A stretch of DNA of 64,000 nucleotides from Streptomyces sp. CB01881 (lineage in GTDB: Bacteria; Actinomycetota; Actinomycetes; Streptomycetales; Streptomycetaceae): positions 5,747,815 to 5,811,814 of the forward strand of contig NZ_CP026498.1 of NCBI RefSeq assembly GCF_002953255.1, written 5' to 3'. Below, piece after piece: positions 18,554 through 26,894 of the stretch. The translations under genes and the position numbers were made by a program. Within the stretch, counting starts at the first letter, position 1. The number at the start of each line of letters is the position of its first letter. The notes below the pieces were generated by a model. The model made no database searches and was not told the DNA's origin. It worked only from the letters and a program-made list of their open reading frames with translations.

Positions 18554-19720
18554 ATGAACCGCAAGTCCGCGGCAATCGCAGCGCTCATAGCCGCCGCCGT
18601 CCTCGTCCCCGCCGCCGCACCGGCCGTCGCCGCGCCGCTCGGCGGCTCCGCCGTCGCGCAGGGCCGGCCTGCCGACCGGGCCGCCGACCGCGCCGCGCTC
18701 CAGCAGGCACTCGACGCGGCGGTGGCCGGCGGGGCTCCCGGCGCGATCGCCGAGGTCCGGGACGAGCACGGCACCTGGCGGGGCGTCAGCGGCTACGCCG
18801 ACCTGGCCGACCGGCAGCGCCCGCAGGCCTCGGACAGGTTCCGCGCCGGCAGCGTGACCAAGAGCTTCACCTCCACCGTGGTGCTCCAGCTGGTGGCCGA
18901 GGGCCGGATCGGGCTGGACGACCCGATCGAGCGCCACCTGCCCGGCCTGCTGCCGAACGGCGACCACATCACCGTCCGCCGACTGCTCAACCACACCGCC
19001 GGGCTCACCGACTTCATCGAGCTGCTGCTGGCCGATCCCGGCGCCGTGCAGGCCGCCCAGCACACCACCTACACCCCGGAGCAGCTGATCGGCCTGGCCG
19101 TGCAGCACGGCCCGAAGTTCGCGCCCGGCACCTCCTGGGGCTACTCCAACACCAACTACTTCGTCCTCGGCCTGCTGGTCGAGCACACCACCGGCCGCCC
19201 CTTGAGCCAGGAGATCACCCGGCGGATCCTGCACCCGCTGCACCTGAGGAACACCTCGCTGCCCGGCTCCGACCAGCTCCCCGGCCCGCAGCTGCACGGC
19301 TACGAGTGGCTCGCCGGACCGGGCGCCGCACCGGTCGACCTCACCACCTTCAACCCCTCCGTCTACTGGGCGGCCGGCGGGATCGTCTCCACCACCTCCG
19401 ACCTGAACCGGTTCTACCGGGCCCTGTTCGGCGGCGAGCTGCTGCCGCCGGAGCAGCTGCGCGCGATGCAGGAGATGCAGCAGACCGACCGGGACGACCA
19501 CCGCACGTACGGGCTCGGCCTGGAGGCCCGCCCCGCCTGCGCCGACGGCAGCCGCGTGGTCGGCCACACCGGCAGCGTCGCCGGCTACACGACCTTCAGC
19601 TTCACCTCGAAGGGCGGAGGCCGGCAGCTCACCCTGGCCGTCAACACCAGCGTCACCCTGCCCGCGGCGGCCGGCGACGCGATGAACCGCCTCGTCACCA
19701 CCGCCCTCTGCGACCGCTGA
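18554..19720 (+). CDS. Secreted beta-lactamase-family serine hydrolase (class C/DD-peptidase fold)
   Basis: 388-residue exported hydrolase. MNRKSAAIAALIAAAVLVPA starts a Sec signal peptide ending near residue 30. The penicillin-recognising triad is complete: S100-V-T-K103 (nucleophile and base), Y197-S-N199 (second motif) and H338-T-G (third motif, as in D-Ala-D-Ala peptidases and esterases of this family). The streptomycete R61 DD-carboxypeptidase is the closest well-known type. The likely role is cell-wall D-alanyl-D-alanine trimming or ester hydrolysis. Resistance activity cannot be inferred. The start at 18554 is supported by the G-rich GGGGGG about 8 nt upstream and by the signal peptide. 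It ends before a strong terminator shared with the convergent membrane-protein gene. Confidence 0.92.
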   Translation: MNRKSAAIAALIAAAVLVPAAAPAVAAPLGGSAVAQGRPADRAADRAALQQALDAAVAGGAPGAIAEVRDEHGTWRGVSGYADLADRQRPQASDRFRAGSVTKSFTSTVVLQLVAEGRIGLDDPIERHLPGLLPNGDHITVRRLLNHTAGLTDFIELLLADPGAVQAAQHTTYTPEQLIGLAVQHGPKFAPGTSWGYSNTNYFVLGLLVEHTTGRPLSQEITRRILHPLHLRNTSLPGSDQLPGPQLHGYEWLAGPGAAPVDLTTFNPSVYWAAGGIVSTTSDLNRFYRALFGGELLPPEQLRAMQEMQQTDRDDHRTYGLGLEARPACADGSRVVGHTGSVAGYTTFSFTSKGGGRQLTLAVNTSVTLPAAAGDAMNRLVTTALCDR

Positions 19721-19748
19721 ACCGGCCGCACCCTCCGCACCGAGACCC

Positions 19749-19787
19749 GCGGGCCGGGACGGCAGCACCTGCTCCGTCCCGGCCCGC
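19749..19787. terminator. Bidirectional terminator, serine hydrolase / membrane protein
   Basis: A perfect 14-bp stem (19749-19762 with 19774-19787, loop 11) in the convergent gap. Confidence 0.8.
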
Positions 19788-19820
19788 CGGCCGTTCGTCC
19801 CGCGGGCGGGGAGTTCCCCG

Positions 19821-22670
19821 TCAGCCCAGCCGGCCGAGCACCGCCCGCAGGCGGCGGGCGTCCCGCAGCCGCTGCTCGTACGTCGCCCCCAGGGCGAGCA
19901 GCAGGAGTCCGACGGCGGCCAGCGGCACCCAGCGCGGCACCAGGCCGAGCACCTGGACGACGGTGGGCGCCAACTCGTGCACGCCGACGAGCAGCAACAC
20001 CGCACCGCCCAGCAGCAGCGGGCCCTGCAACCGGCGCCTGACCCCCAGCACGGTCACCACGGCGGCCGCACCGCCCAGCAGCAGCGGACGCAGCCAGTGC
20101 CCGTCGGCCCAGACCGCGACCAGGCTGGGCGCCAGCCCGAGCACCAGCCCCGGACCGTACGCCGCCCAGGAGTTGGCACCGGCATCACGCCGACGCCGGA
20201 GCACGCCGAGCACCAGAGCCGCTGCCGACACCGTCAGGCTGTAGGCCTCGGGCGTCCGCACGTCCCAGAGCGCCAGCCGCAGCCAGGAGGCGGCGATCAG
20301 CAGGACGACCGCCGTGACGGTGGCCGCCCGGCGGCGGTCGGCGCGCAGCGCGATCCCGAGCCCGGCCACCCCGGCCACCGTCAGGACGAGGGCGAGCCGC
20401 TCGGGGTGGCCGGCCGTCAGCGTGCAGGCGACGGCGGCCAGGAGGTAGCCGGTGCCCTCGACCGCCCGGGAGACCTGTCGCGGTGAGATCCGGGCCGCGA
20501 CCGGGGCCGAGCCGACGGCGACCGCGAGCAGGGCGAGCACGATGTCGGGGAGCGCGAGCCCCGCCGTCGCCCCGGCGGCCGCCGCCTCGCCGCCCAGCGC
20601 CAGCACGGCGCAGACCGCCGTGACGTCGGGGCGCAGCCCGCCTGCCGTGGTGGCGCCCGCCGCCCCGGCCGGGATGCGGGCCGGGATGCGGGCCGGGATG
20701 CGGGCCGAGATCCTGGTCGATGCCAGAGTCACCGTCAGGGCCGTGGCGAGGACGGCGCCGAGGGCGAGCACGAGGATCGTGGCCGGGCGGTCGGCGAGTG
20801 CCCAGAGCAGGGCGAGGGCGGCGGCCACCACCAGCGCGGCCGGTCCGGCCGGCCTGGCCGGGCGGAGCACCGCGTACCCGGCGGCGACGACGGCGAGCGC
20901 GGCAGCGGCGCCGACCGCCACGCCGTACGGCAGCCCGAACGCCACCGGCAGCAGGGCCGGCCCGGGGACGGCGGCCACCGCGAGGACCGGGTCCGTCCAG
21001 GCCGGCGGCCCCTCCGGCCGGGCCGTGACCCCGGGTGCCCCGGGCCGCTCGGCCTGCTCGGACTGCGCGGGCCGCTCGGCCTGCTCGGACTGCTCGGGCT
21101 TCACGGGCCGGAGGACCTCGGCGTCGAGCACCCGGAGGGCGGCGAGGGTCCCGGTCAGCAGCCAGTAGCCGGTCAGCCCGGCCGCCGGGGCCTTCCAGGC
21201 CCAGGCGGGCGCGGCCGGGGCCGGGACCGTCCAGGCCGTGGCGAGGTGCGCGAGCGGCTCGAAGAGGGCGGGCACCAACTGGGTGAGCGGCAGGAACGAG
21301 CCGGCCAGCAGGACCAGCCCCGCCGCCCGGAACAGTCCGGTCGGGACGACGCCCGCGGTACCCGCTCCCGGCCCACCGGACGCCCGCCCGCCCCACGGGG
21401 AGACGGCCGCGCCCGCGCCGACGGCGAGCAGCGCGGCCGGCACCGCGTAGCCGACCCCGCACCAGCCGACCGGCAGGAGCGCGCCGAGCGGTCCCCCCGC
21501 GGCCGCCAGGACGGCCGCCCCGGCCACAGCGGCCGCCAGTTGCCGGGCGCCGACCGTCAGCCCGGCGATCCCGGACCCCGGGTACGGCCGCGCCACGGCC
21601 AGCGCCACCAGCGCCAGTACACCGAGCGGAAGCCAGGCCCAGACCGGCGCCATCGTCCCGCCGTCCACCGCGGCCGCCGTCCGGCGCACCGCGGCCACCA
21701 GCGACGCGTCCACGGCGAGCGCGCCGCCCGCCAGGCCCCACACCGCGGCGATCAGGCCGGCCGACGGCAGCAGCCCGTCGAGACGGAGCCGGCCGCGCAG
21801 CCCGTCGCGGGCGGACGCCCACCGGAGCACCCCGTAGTCCGCGGCCGTCGTGGCGACCAGCGCGGTGGCGTTGCCGAGGAGGCCGCCCAGCCCGACCGCG
21901 TGGACGGCGAGCAGTGCGGGCAGCCGGCCGAGCAGGAAGCCCGCCACCAGCGGCGCCCGCATCCGCGTAGCACCGCCGTACACCGCCGAACCGGCGGCGA
22001 CCAGGGCGGTGCACGCCGCCCAGTAGCCGGGCGCCCCGATGGCGCCCGCGCCGGCCAGGCCCCCGGCGCGCAGGGCGTAGCAGTCCAGCAGCACCAGGAC
22101 GAGTCCGATGGTGGCGAAGGTCTCCGCGGTGGCCGCGAGTCCCCTGCGACGCAGCGGGAGCGGCACGGCGAGGGCGCATCCGGTCAGCACGGACAGGACG
22201 GCGGCGCGGCCGCCGATCCCCAGGTGGCCCCAGCTGACGACGGTGAACACCAGCGCGGCGACCACCACGAGGGCGCCGCCGAGCACCAGCAGCGCGGTCT
22301 GCGCGGACCGCCCGGAGACCTCGGCCTGCCGCCCGCCCTGCGGGCCGGCCCACACCGCCCCGGGCCCCGGCACGGGCGCCGGCGCCGGGTCCGGGGCGTA
22401 CCTGAGCGCGCGGAGTGCGACGAGCAGTTCCTCCCGCTGGGCCAGCAACTGCCCCCGGCGCTCCTCGACCGCCTCCAGGCCCTGCTCGACCCGCCAGAGC
22501 CGCGCCGCGAGGTCACCGCGCAGCGGCAGTCGGCACGAGAGGCACCGCGCAGGCGGCCGCTCGCCGAGCTCGGCCCCGCAGTCGGGGCAGCGGGACGCCC
22601 CGCCGGGCCCCCAGGGGCGTGACGACCCGTCACCGGGCGGTGCGGGGCGGTCCGAAGGCTGGCTCTCCAT
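19821..22670 (-). CDS. Very large polytopic membrane protein with N-terminal zinc ribbon
   Basis: About 949 residues from the ATG at 22670 (an upstream GTG/ATG frame to 22706 is possible). The N-terminus carries a four-cysteine zinc ribbon (CPDCGAELGERPPARCLSC), then a short coiled coil (LWRVEQGLEAVEERRGQLLA). From about residue 150 to the end there are some twenty hydrophobic helices rich in Ala, Leu, Val and Gly, separated by short Arg/Pro loops. Similar proteins of unknown function are common in streptomycetes. A loop near residues 655-670 contains a triple RIPA repeat encoded by three perfect 12-bp DNA repeats. No transporter signature is recognisable; function unknown. The last gene before the yefM-yoeB operon, which is divergent. 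Confidence 0.8.
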   Translation of the reverse strand: MESQPSDRPAPPGDGSSRPWGPGGASRCPDCGAELGERPPARCLSCRLPLRGDLAARLWRVEQGLEAVEERRGQLLAQREELLVALRALRYAPDPAPAPVPGPGAVWAGPQGGRQAEVSGRSAQTALLVLGGALVVVAALVFTVVSWGHLGIGGRAAVLSVLTGCALAVPLPLRRRGLAATAETFATIGLVLVLLDCYALRAGGLAGAGAIGAPGYWAACTALVAAGSAVYGGATRMRAPLVAGFLLGRLPALLAVHAVGLGGLLGNATALVATTAADYGVLRWASARDGLRGRLRLDGLLPSAGLIAAVWGLAGGALAVDASLVAAVRRTAAAVDGGTMAPVWAWLPLGVLALVALAVARPYPGSGIAGLTVGARQLAAAVAGAAVLAAAGGPLGALLPVGWCGVGYAVPAALLAVGAGAAVSPWGGRASGGPGAGTAGVVPTGLFRAAGLVLLAGSFLPLTQLVPALFEPLAHLATAWTVPAPAAPAWAWKAPAAGLTGYWLLTGTLAALRVLDAEVLRPVKPEQSEQAERPAQSEQAERPGAPGVTARPEGPPAWTDPVLAVAAVPGPALLPVAFGLPYGVAVGAAAALAVVAAGYAVLRPARPAGPAALVVAAALALLWALADRPATILVLALGAVLATALTVTLASTRISARIPARIPARIPAGAAGATTAGGLRPDVTAVCAVLALGGEAAAAGATAGLALPDIVLALLAVAVGSAPVAARISPRQVSRAVEGTGYLLAAVACTLTAGHPERLALVLTVAGVAGLGIALRADRRRAATVTAVVLLIAASWLRLALWDVRTPEAYSLTVSAAALVLGVLRRRRDAGANSWAAYGPGLVLGLAPSLVAVWADGHWLRPLLLGGAAAVVTVLGVRRRLQGPLLLGGAVLLLVGVHELAPTVVQVLGLVPRWVPLAAVGLLLLALGATYEQRLRDARRLRAVLGRLG
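20671..20706. repeat. Three tandem 12-bp repeats inside the membrane-protein gene
   Basis: GGGATGCGGGCC occurs three times head to tail at 20671-20682, 20683-20694 and 20695-20706. Because the unit is four codons it keeps frame and gives RIPA-RIPA-RIPA in the protein. Such repeats can change copy number by slippage without frameshift. Confidence 0.9.
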
Positions 22671-22802
22671 GCCACGGAGTCTGCCGAGCGGCACCCCGGC
22701 GCACATGAGTACGCGTACTCAACTGCCCCGCCGCCCGGCCCAGGGGGCGTTCCGGGTCCGGGCCGGCACAGAAAAGAGGCCGGGGCAGCGGCGCCAGCAC
22801 CC

Positions 22803-22852
22803 TTGTCGCCGCGGAAGCCCGGACGTACAATTTCCTGTACCTATCGGAGGAG
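22803..22852 (+). promoter_or_regulatory. Promoter, operator and RBS of yefM-yoeB
   Basis: -35 TTGTCG (22803-22808), 17-bp spacer, -10 TACAAT (22826-22831). Two hexamers related to TGTACA, CGTACA at 22824-22829 and TGTACC at 22836-22841, form an inverted repeat with centres 12 bp apart. They cover the -10 box. GGAGGAG (22846-22852) lies 7 nt before the ATG. The E. coli YefM-YoeB operator is known to use TGTACA cores at the same centre spacing, so autoregulation by the complex is likely. Confidence 0.75.
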
Positions 22853-22859
22853 CCGCGCC

Positions 22860-23117
22860 ATGAAGACGATGACCTACTCGGAGTCCCGCGCACGCTACGC
22901 CGAGGTACTGAACGCGGTCACGGACGACCGCGAGGAGATCGTGATCACTCGCGCCGGGCACGAACCGGTGGTCATAGTCTCGCTGGAGGACTACCAGTCC
23001 CTCAAGGAGACCGCCTACCTGCTGCGCAGCCCTGCAAACGCCCGCCGCCTCCTGGCCTCCATCGAGGAGCTGGAGAACGGCGGAGGGGTCGTACGGGAGC
23101 TGGCGGACCCGGAGTGA
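22860..23117 (+). CDS. yefM: Antitoxin YefM (Phd/YefM family)
   Basis: 85-residue antitoxin. The N-terminal Phd/YefM DNA-binding fold is evident in MTYSESRARYAEVLNAV, ITRAGHEPVVIVSLEDYQSL and ETAYLLRSPANARRLLASIE; the acidic C-terminal tail (LENGGGVVRELADPE) is the toxin-neutralising region that is disordered until bound. The ATG at 22860 is set by GGAGGAG 7 nt upstream; an ATG at 22869 is less well placed. The gene overlaps yoeB by 4 bp (GTGA), the usual arrangement that keeps antitoxin synthesis ahead of toxin. It should repress its own promoter together with YoeB through the TGTACA-like pair upstream. Confidence 0.95.
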   Translation: MKTMTYSESRARYAEVLNAVTDDREEIVITRAGHEPVVIVSLEDYQSLKETAYLLRSPANARRLLASIEELENGGGVVRELADPE

Positions 23118-23374
23118 AGATCACCTTCGCCTCCCGGGCCTGGGAGGACTACCTGTGGTGGCAGGTCCAGGACCGCAAGATCCTCAAACGGATCAACACG
23201 CTCGTTGCCGACGTCGCGCGCAATGGCAACGAGGGAATCGGCAAACCGGAGCCGCTCAAGCACGGGTTCCAGGGGTACTGGTCACGTCGGATCAATGACG
23301 AGCACCGCTTGATCTACAAGGTCACCGACGACTCGATCCTGATCGCCCAGTGCCGCTACCACTACGGGAGCTGA
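23114..23374 (+). CDS. yoeB: mRNA interferase toxin YoeB (Txe/YoeB family)
   Basis: 86-residue ribosome-dependent endoribonuclease of the RelE superfamily that cleaves mRNA in the A site. All functional positions known from E. coli YoeB fall at the same numbers: E46 (KPEPLKH), R65 (INDEHRLIYK), H83 and Y84 (CRYHYGS). The toxin therefore looks intact and active unless neutralised. The GTG at 23114 overlaps the antitoxin gene by 4 bp. Strong homology in length and motifs makes the assignment secure. The operon sits between two conserved gene groups and is followed by a strong terminator. Confidence 0.96.
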   Translation: MKITFASRAWEDYLWWQVQDRKILKRINTLVADVARNGNEGIGKPEPLKHGFQGYWSRRINDEHRLIYKVTDDSILIAQCRYHYGS

Positions 23375-23407
23375 GCCGGCGACGCGAGTCGTCGACCGCG
23401 ACACGAC

Positions 23408-23443
23408 GGGAGGCACCCCGGGCCGATCCCCGGGGAGCCTCCC
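23408..23443. terminator. Terminator after yoeB
   Basis: 23408-23422 pairs with 23429-23443 over 15 positions with one mismatch, loop 6; it stands 33 bp past the yoeB stop. Confidence 0.8.
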
Positions 23444-23503
23444 GCCTGTCACTCCACGACGGTGCGCCGCCACGGCCGCCGCAGCGATCCGCCCGCACGG
23501 ACC

Positions 23504-23547
23504 GAAAGGCCGCCCAACCCACTCCGTCACAGGTCAGGCGGCCTTTC
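23504..23547 (-). terminator. Terminator after ychF
   Basis: An 11-bp perfect stem (23504-23514 with 23537-23547, loop 22) lies 10 bp beyond the ychF stop in its direction of transcription. Confidence 0.65.
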
Positions 23548-23557
23548 CGCAGTTCGA

Positions 23558-24631
23558 CTAGACGTTGAAGCGGAACTCCACCACGTCGCCGTCCTGCATG
23601 ACGTACTCCTTGCCCTCGATGCGGGCCTTGCCCTTGGAGCGGGCCTCGGCGATGGAGCCGGTCTCGACCAGGTCGGCGAAGGAGATGACCTCGGCCTTGA
23701 TGAAGCCCTTCTGGAAGTCGGTGTGGATCACACCGGCCGCCTCGGGGGCGGTGGCGCCCTTCTTGATGGTCCAGGCGCGGGTTTCCTTCGGACCGGCCGT
23801 GAGGTAGGTCTGCAGGCCGAGGGTGTTGAAGCCGACGCGGGCGAGGGTGGCGAGGCCGGGCTCCTCCTGGCCCATCGACTGGAGCAGCTCCAGGGCCTCG
23901 GCGTCGTCCAGCTCGATCAGCTCGGACTCGATCTTGGCGTTGAGGAAGATCGCCTCGGCCGGGGCGACCAGCTCGCGCTGGGCGTTCTTGAAGTCCTCGT
24001 CGCCCAGCTCGTCCTCGTCCACGTTGAAGACGTAGAGGAAGGGCTTGGCGGTCAGCAGGTGCAGCTCGCGGATCGGGGCGGTGTCGAAGCCGGCCTCGAA
24101 GAGGGTCTTGCCGGTCTCCAGGACCGCCTGCGCGGCCTCGGCGGCGGCCAGGACGGGGGCGGTGTCCTTCTTCAGGCGCGCCTCCTTCTGGAGCCGGGGC
24201 AGCACCTTCTCGATGGTCTGGAGGTCGGCCAGGATCAGCTCGGTGTGGATGGTCTCGATGTCGTCCTTGGGCGACACCTTGCCGTCCACGTGCACCACGT
24301 CCGGGTCGGTGAAGGCGCGCACGACCTGGCAGATCGCGTCCGACTCGCGGATGTTGGCGAGGAACTTGTTGCCCAGGCCCTCGCCCTCGCTGGCGCCGCG
24401 CACGATGCCCGCGATGTCGACGAAGTCGACGGTGGCCGGGAGGATGCGCTGCGAGCCGAAGATCTCGGCCAGCTTGGCCAGCCGCTCGTCCGGGACGCCG
24501 ACGACGCCGACGTTCGGCTCGATGGTGGCGAACGGGTAGTTGGCCGCCAGCACGTCGTTCTTGGTCAGGGCGTTGAACAGGGTCGACTTGCCGACGTTCG
24601 GCAGGCCGACGATTCCGATCGTGAGCGACAT
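23558..24631 (-). CDS. ychF: Redox-regulated ATPase YchF (OLA1 family)
   Basis: 357-residue universally conserved P-loop protein of the Obg family that prefers ATP and associates with ribosomes. P-loop GLPNVGKS at residues 9-16; switch II DIAGIVRGASEGEGLGNKFL; the family's NVDEDELG appears at the degenerate base-recognition (G4) site instead of NKxD; C-terminal TGS domain from about residue 285 (LQTYLTAGPKETRAWTIKKG, and EGKEYVMQDGDVVEFRFNV at the end). Length and termini match the family. ATG at 24631. A single-gene unit ending at a terminator; in streptomycetes it lies near ppgK and ispH, as it does here. Confidence 0.98.
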   Translation of the reverse strand: MSLTIGIVGLPNVGKSTLFNALTKNDVLAANYPFATIEPNVGVVGVPDERLAKLAEIFGSQRILPATVDFVDIAGIVRGASEGEGLGNKFLANIRESDAICQVVRAFTDPDVVHVDGKVSPKDDIETIHTELILADLQTIEKVLPRLQKEARLKKDTAPVLAAAEAAQAVLETGKTLFEAGFDTAPIRELHLLTAKPFLYVFNVDEDELGDEDFKNAQRELVAPAEAIFLNAKIESELIELDDAEALELLQSMGQEEPGLATLARVGFNTLGLQTYLTAGPKETRAWTIKKGATAPEAAGVIHTDFQKGFIKAEVISFADLVETGSIAEARSKGKARIEGKEYVMQDGDVVEFRFNV

Positions 24632-24706
24632 GAAGCGCAGTCCCGTGGGCTTGGAGGAGTTGGGTCGGCACCGTGCGGGCCGATCGCCCAGTCTACGGGC
24701 AGGCGG

Positions 24707-25099
24707 TCAGACGTCGGCGTCCGCCGGTAGCGGCTCCAGGAACTCCAGGCGGTTGCCGAGGCCGTCACTGGAGTGGAAGCGGCGGTGGCCGGGCAGATTG
24801 TCGTCCCAGACGACCTCGTGACCATGGGCGGCCAGCCGCTCGGCGAGCGCGTCCAGCGCCTGCACCTGGATGCCCGGGTGCCCCTTGCGGGAGGGCCGGA
24901 ACTCCGGCACCACGCCCAGGTGCACCTCGACCCCGCCGCCCCGGAACCAGCAGCCGCCGCGGGCGGCCAGCACCGGGGGCTTGGCCAGCTCCGTCATGTC
25001 GAGCACACCGTGCCAGAACGCGCGGCAGTCGTCCTCCGCGCCGGCCGGGATGTCGAGCTGGACGTGGTGCAGCCGTTCGAAGGTGAATTCCCTGGTCAC
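24707..25099 (-). CDS. VOC-family (glyoxalase/dioxygenase-like) protein
   Basis: 130-residue protein with the vicinal-oxygen-chelate fold. LHHVQLDIPAGAEDDCRAFW supplies the first metal-site region and HSSDGLGNRLEFLEP the last; between them are GGCWFRGGGVEVHLGV and KGHPGIQVQALDALAERLAA. One likely ligand set is His-12/His-60/Glu-124. The GTG at 25099 follows GGGGG. Such single-domain proteins act as lyases, dioxygenases or drug-binding proteins; the substrate here is unknown. It is divergent from the DUF6542 gene. Confidence 0.88.
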   Translation of the reverse strand: MTREFTFERLHHVQLDIPAGAEDDCRAFWHGVLDMTELAKPPVLAARGGCWFRGGGVEVHLGVVPEFRPSRKGHPGIQVQALDALAERLAAHGHEVVWDDNLPGHRRFHSSDGLGNRLEFLEPLPADADV

Positions 25100-25214
25100 G
25101 CGTCCCCCTGAAGCAGTTGGGCAATGATCACACCAGTACTCCGTTCGAAGACACGGATCAAGGCCCGGGGGGCCATTACACAGTGTGGCGATGGTCGGAC
25201 CGTACGTTGGGCGG

Positions 25215-25934
25215 GTGGAGCAGAGCATCCGAACCCAGCCGCCAGGGCCCAGACGCCGTCCGCCGAACGGCGCGGCCGGGACCGCCGTCCCCGGGCCCGG
25301 GCGGGCCCCCGAGACCGCCGGGGCGGCCGGAGACCCCGCGGCCCCCGCCTCCCGGCTACGCCCCGTGGCCGGCACGCCCGCCCGCGCCCGCCCCGGCGGG
25401 GCCCGGCCCCGGCTGCGCCTGTCGTTCGGTCCGCGCCCCGGCGACCGGACCGGGGAACGGGCGGGCGGGCGCACCGACGGACAGGGGGCCGAGCGCACCG
25501 GCGCCCGCGGTGACGGCCGCCCGAACGGCCGCCTCTACGGGCGCCGGCGCACCGGACGGCCGACCCGGCTGACCGCGGTCGGCACCGGCGTGGCCGCCCT
25601 GGTCGCGACCGTCGCGGTGGCCGGCCTCGACCGGCTGGCCTTCGGCGGGCTCGGGGTGCTGTTCGGCATCGGCTACCTGATGGTCTGCTTCCAGCTGGCC
25701 GTCCGGGTCCGCTTCGCCGACCTGCTGGCCGCGCCGATCAGCGGGCCGATCGCCTTCGCCGTCTCGCTGCTGCTGCTCGGCCCGGTCACCTCCTCCGGGG
25801 TGACCGCGCAGGCGGTGGCGCTGGCGACGGGCCTGGCCCTGCGGGCCGGCTGGCTGTTCTCCGGCACCGGACTGGCGGCCGTGATCGTCCTCGCCAGGTT
25901 CGTGGCCCAGCACCGGATCCACCGGGCCCGCTGA
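25215..25934 (+). CDS. DUF6542-type membrane protein
   Basis: About 239 residues from a GTG at 25215; the start is uncertain because no clear ribosome-binding site is visible. Residues 1-125 are a disordered Pro/Arg/Gly-rich leader. Residues about 130-235 hold four hydrophobic helices (LTAVGTGVAALVATVAVAGL; FGGLGVLFGIGYLMVCFQLA; ISGPIAFAVSLLLLGPVT; GLAAVIVLARFVA). This C-terminal part is the conserved actinobacterial unit found near ispH and ppgK. Function unknown. Convergent with ppgK, with a 55-bp gap. Confidence 0.72.
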   Translation: MEQSIRTQPPGPRRRPPNGAAGTAVPGPGRAPETAGAAGDPAAPASRLRPVAGTPARARPGGARPRLRLSFGPRPGDRTGERAGGRTDGQGAERTGARGDGRPNGRLYGRRRTGRPTRLTAVGTGVAALVATVAVAGLDRLAFGGLGVLFGIGYLMVCFQLAVRVRFADLLAAPISGPIAFAVSLLLLGPVTSSGVTAQAVALATGLALRAGWLFSGTGLAAVIVLARFVAQHRIHRAR

Positions 25935-25989
25935 CGGGGGCGGCCGACCGCCACCCCCGTCGGCACGACCGGCCGGGCGGCACGAAGGG

Positions 25990-26736
25990 TCAGGCGCAGG
26001 CGCGCGCCGCCGCCATGGCCGCCCCGACGATCCCCGCGTCGTTGCGCAGCTCCGCGGGAACGACCCGGGCCCCGCGCTCGCGCAGCAGCGGCAGGAACTT
26101 CTCGTGCTTGCGGCTCACCCCTCCGCCGATCACGATCAGCTGCGGCGAGAACAGCATCTCCACCAGGTCGAGGTACTCGTCGACCCGGACCGCCCACTGC
26201 TCCCAGTTCAGCCCGTGCCGCTCCTTGGCCGCCGAGGAGGCGCGCCGCTCGGCGTCCTTGCCGCGCAGTTCCAGGTGGCCCAGCTCGGTGTTGGGCACCA
26301 GCACGCCGTCCACGAAGAGGGCACTGCCGATCCCGGTGCCGAAGGTGAGGACCAGCACCACGCCCGCCTGGTCGCGCCCGGCGCCGTGGGTGAGCTCGGC
26401 GTACCCGGCCGCGTCGGCGTCGTTGAGGACGGTGGCCGGCAGGTCGAGCGCCTCGCGGAACAGGCCGGCGGCGTCCAGGCCGATCCAGCCCTTGTCGACG
26501 TTGGCCGCGGTTCTGGTCCGGCCGTTCACCACCACACCGGGGAAGGTCAGCCCGACCGGGCCCCGGTGGTCGAACTGCCTGACCACCTCCCGGACGGCGG
26601 CGACCACGGCCTCCGGTGCGGAGGGCCGCGGGGTGAGGACCTTGTGCCGCTCCTGGGCGAGCACGCCCCGGCCGAGGTCGACGGGGGCGCCCTTGATGCC
26701 CGAACCGCCGATGTCCACACCGAATACCGCCGTCAT
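25990..26736 (-). CDS. ppgK: Polyphosphate glucokinase
   Basis: 248-residue ROK-family kinase that phosphorylates glucose using inorganic polyphosphate or ATP; it feeds glycolysis. ASKHA-fold motifs are visible: phosphate-1 FGVDIGGSGIKG, the sugar/catalytic region VLNDADAAGYAE, phosphate-2 VLTFGTGIGSALF and the adenosine site IVIGGGVSRKHEKF. The length matches actinobacterial PpgK rather than longer ROK repressors, and there is no N-terminal helix-turn-helix. The ATG at 26736 follows GGAGGG. It lies immediately downstream of ispH on the same strand, after that gene's terminator. Confidence 0.95.
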   Translation of the reverse strand: MTAVFGVDIGGSGIKGAPVDLGRGVLAQERHKVLTPRPSAPEAVVAAVREVVRQFDHRGPVGLTFPGVVVNGRTRTAANVDKGWIGLDAAGLFREALDLPATVLNDADAAGYAELTHGAGRDQAGVVLVLTFGTGIGSALFVDGVLVPNTELGHLELRGKDAERRASSAAKERHGLNWEQWAVRVDEYLDLVEMLFSPQLIVIGGGVSRKHEKFLPLLRERGARVVPAELRNDAGIVGAAMAAARACA

Positions 26737-26846
26737 GACGACCGCCCTCCGCCGTAACCCGAAGCCGTTCGCGCACGGGCCGGGGTTGTCCACAGCCTGT
26801 GCACACCTGGGCACAAAACTACGAGAGCCCACCCGGCCGCGCACAG

Positions 26847-26883
26847 CGGAGAGCCCGGCGCCCACAAGGCGCCGGGCTCTCCG
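26847..26883 (-). terminator. Terminator after ispH
   Basis: A perfect 16-bp stem (26847-26862 with 26868-26883, loop 5) lies 11 bp past the ispH stop. Confidence 0.88.
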
Positions 26884-26894
26884 GAGGGTCGGGT

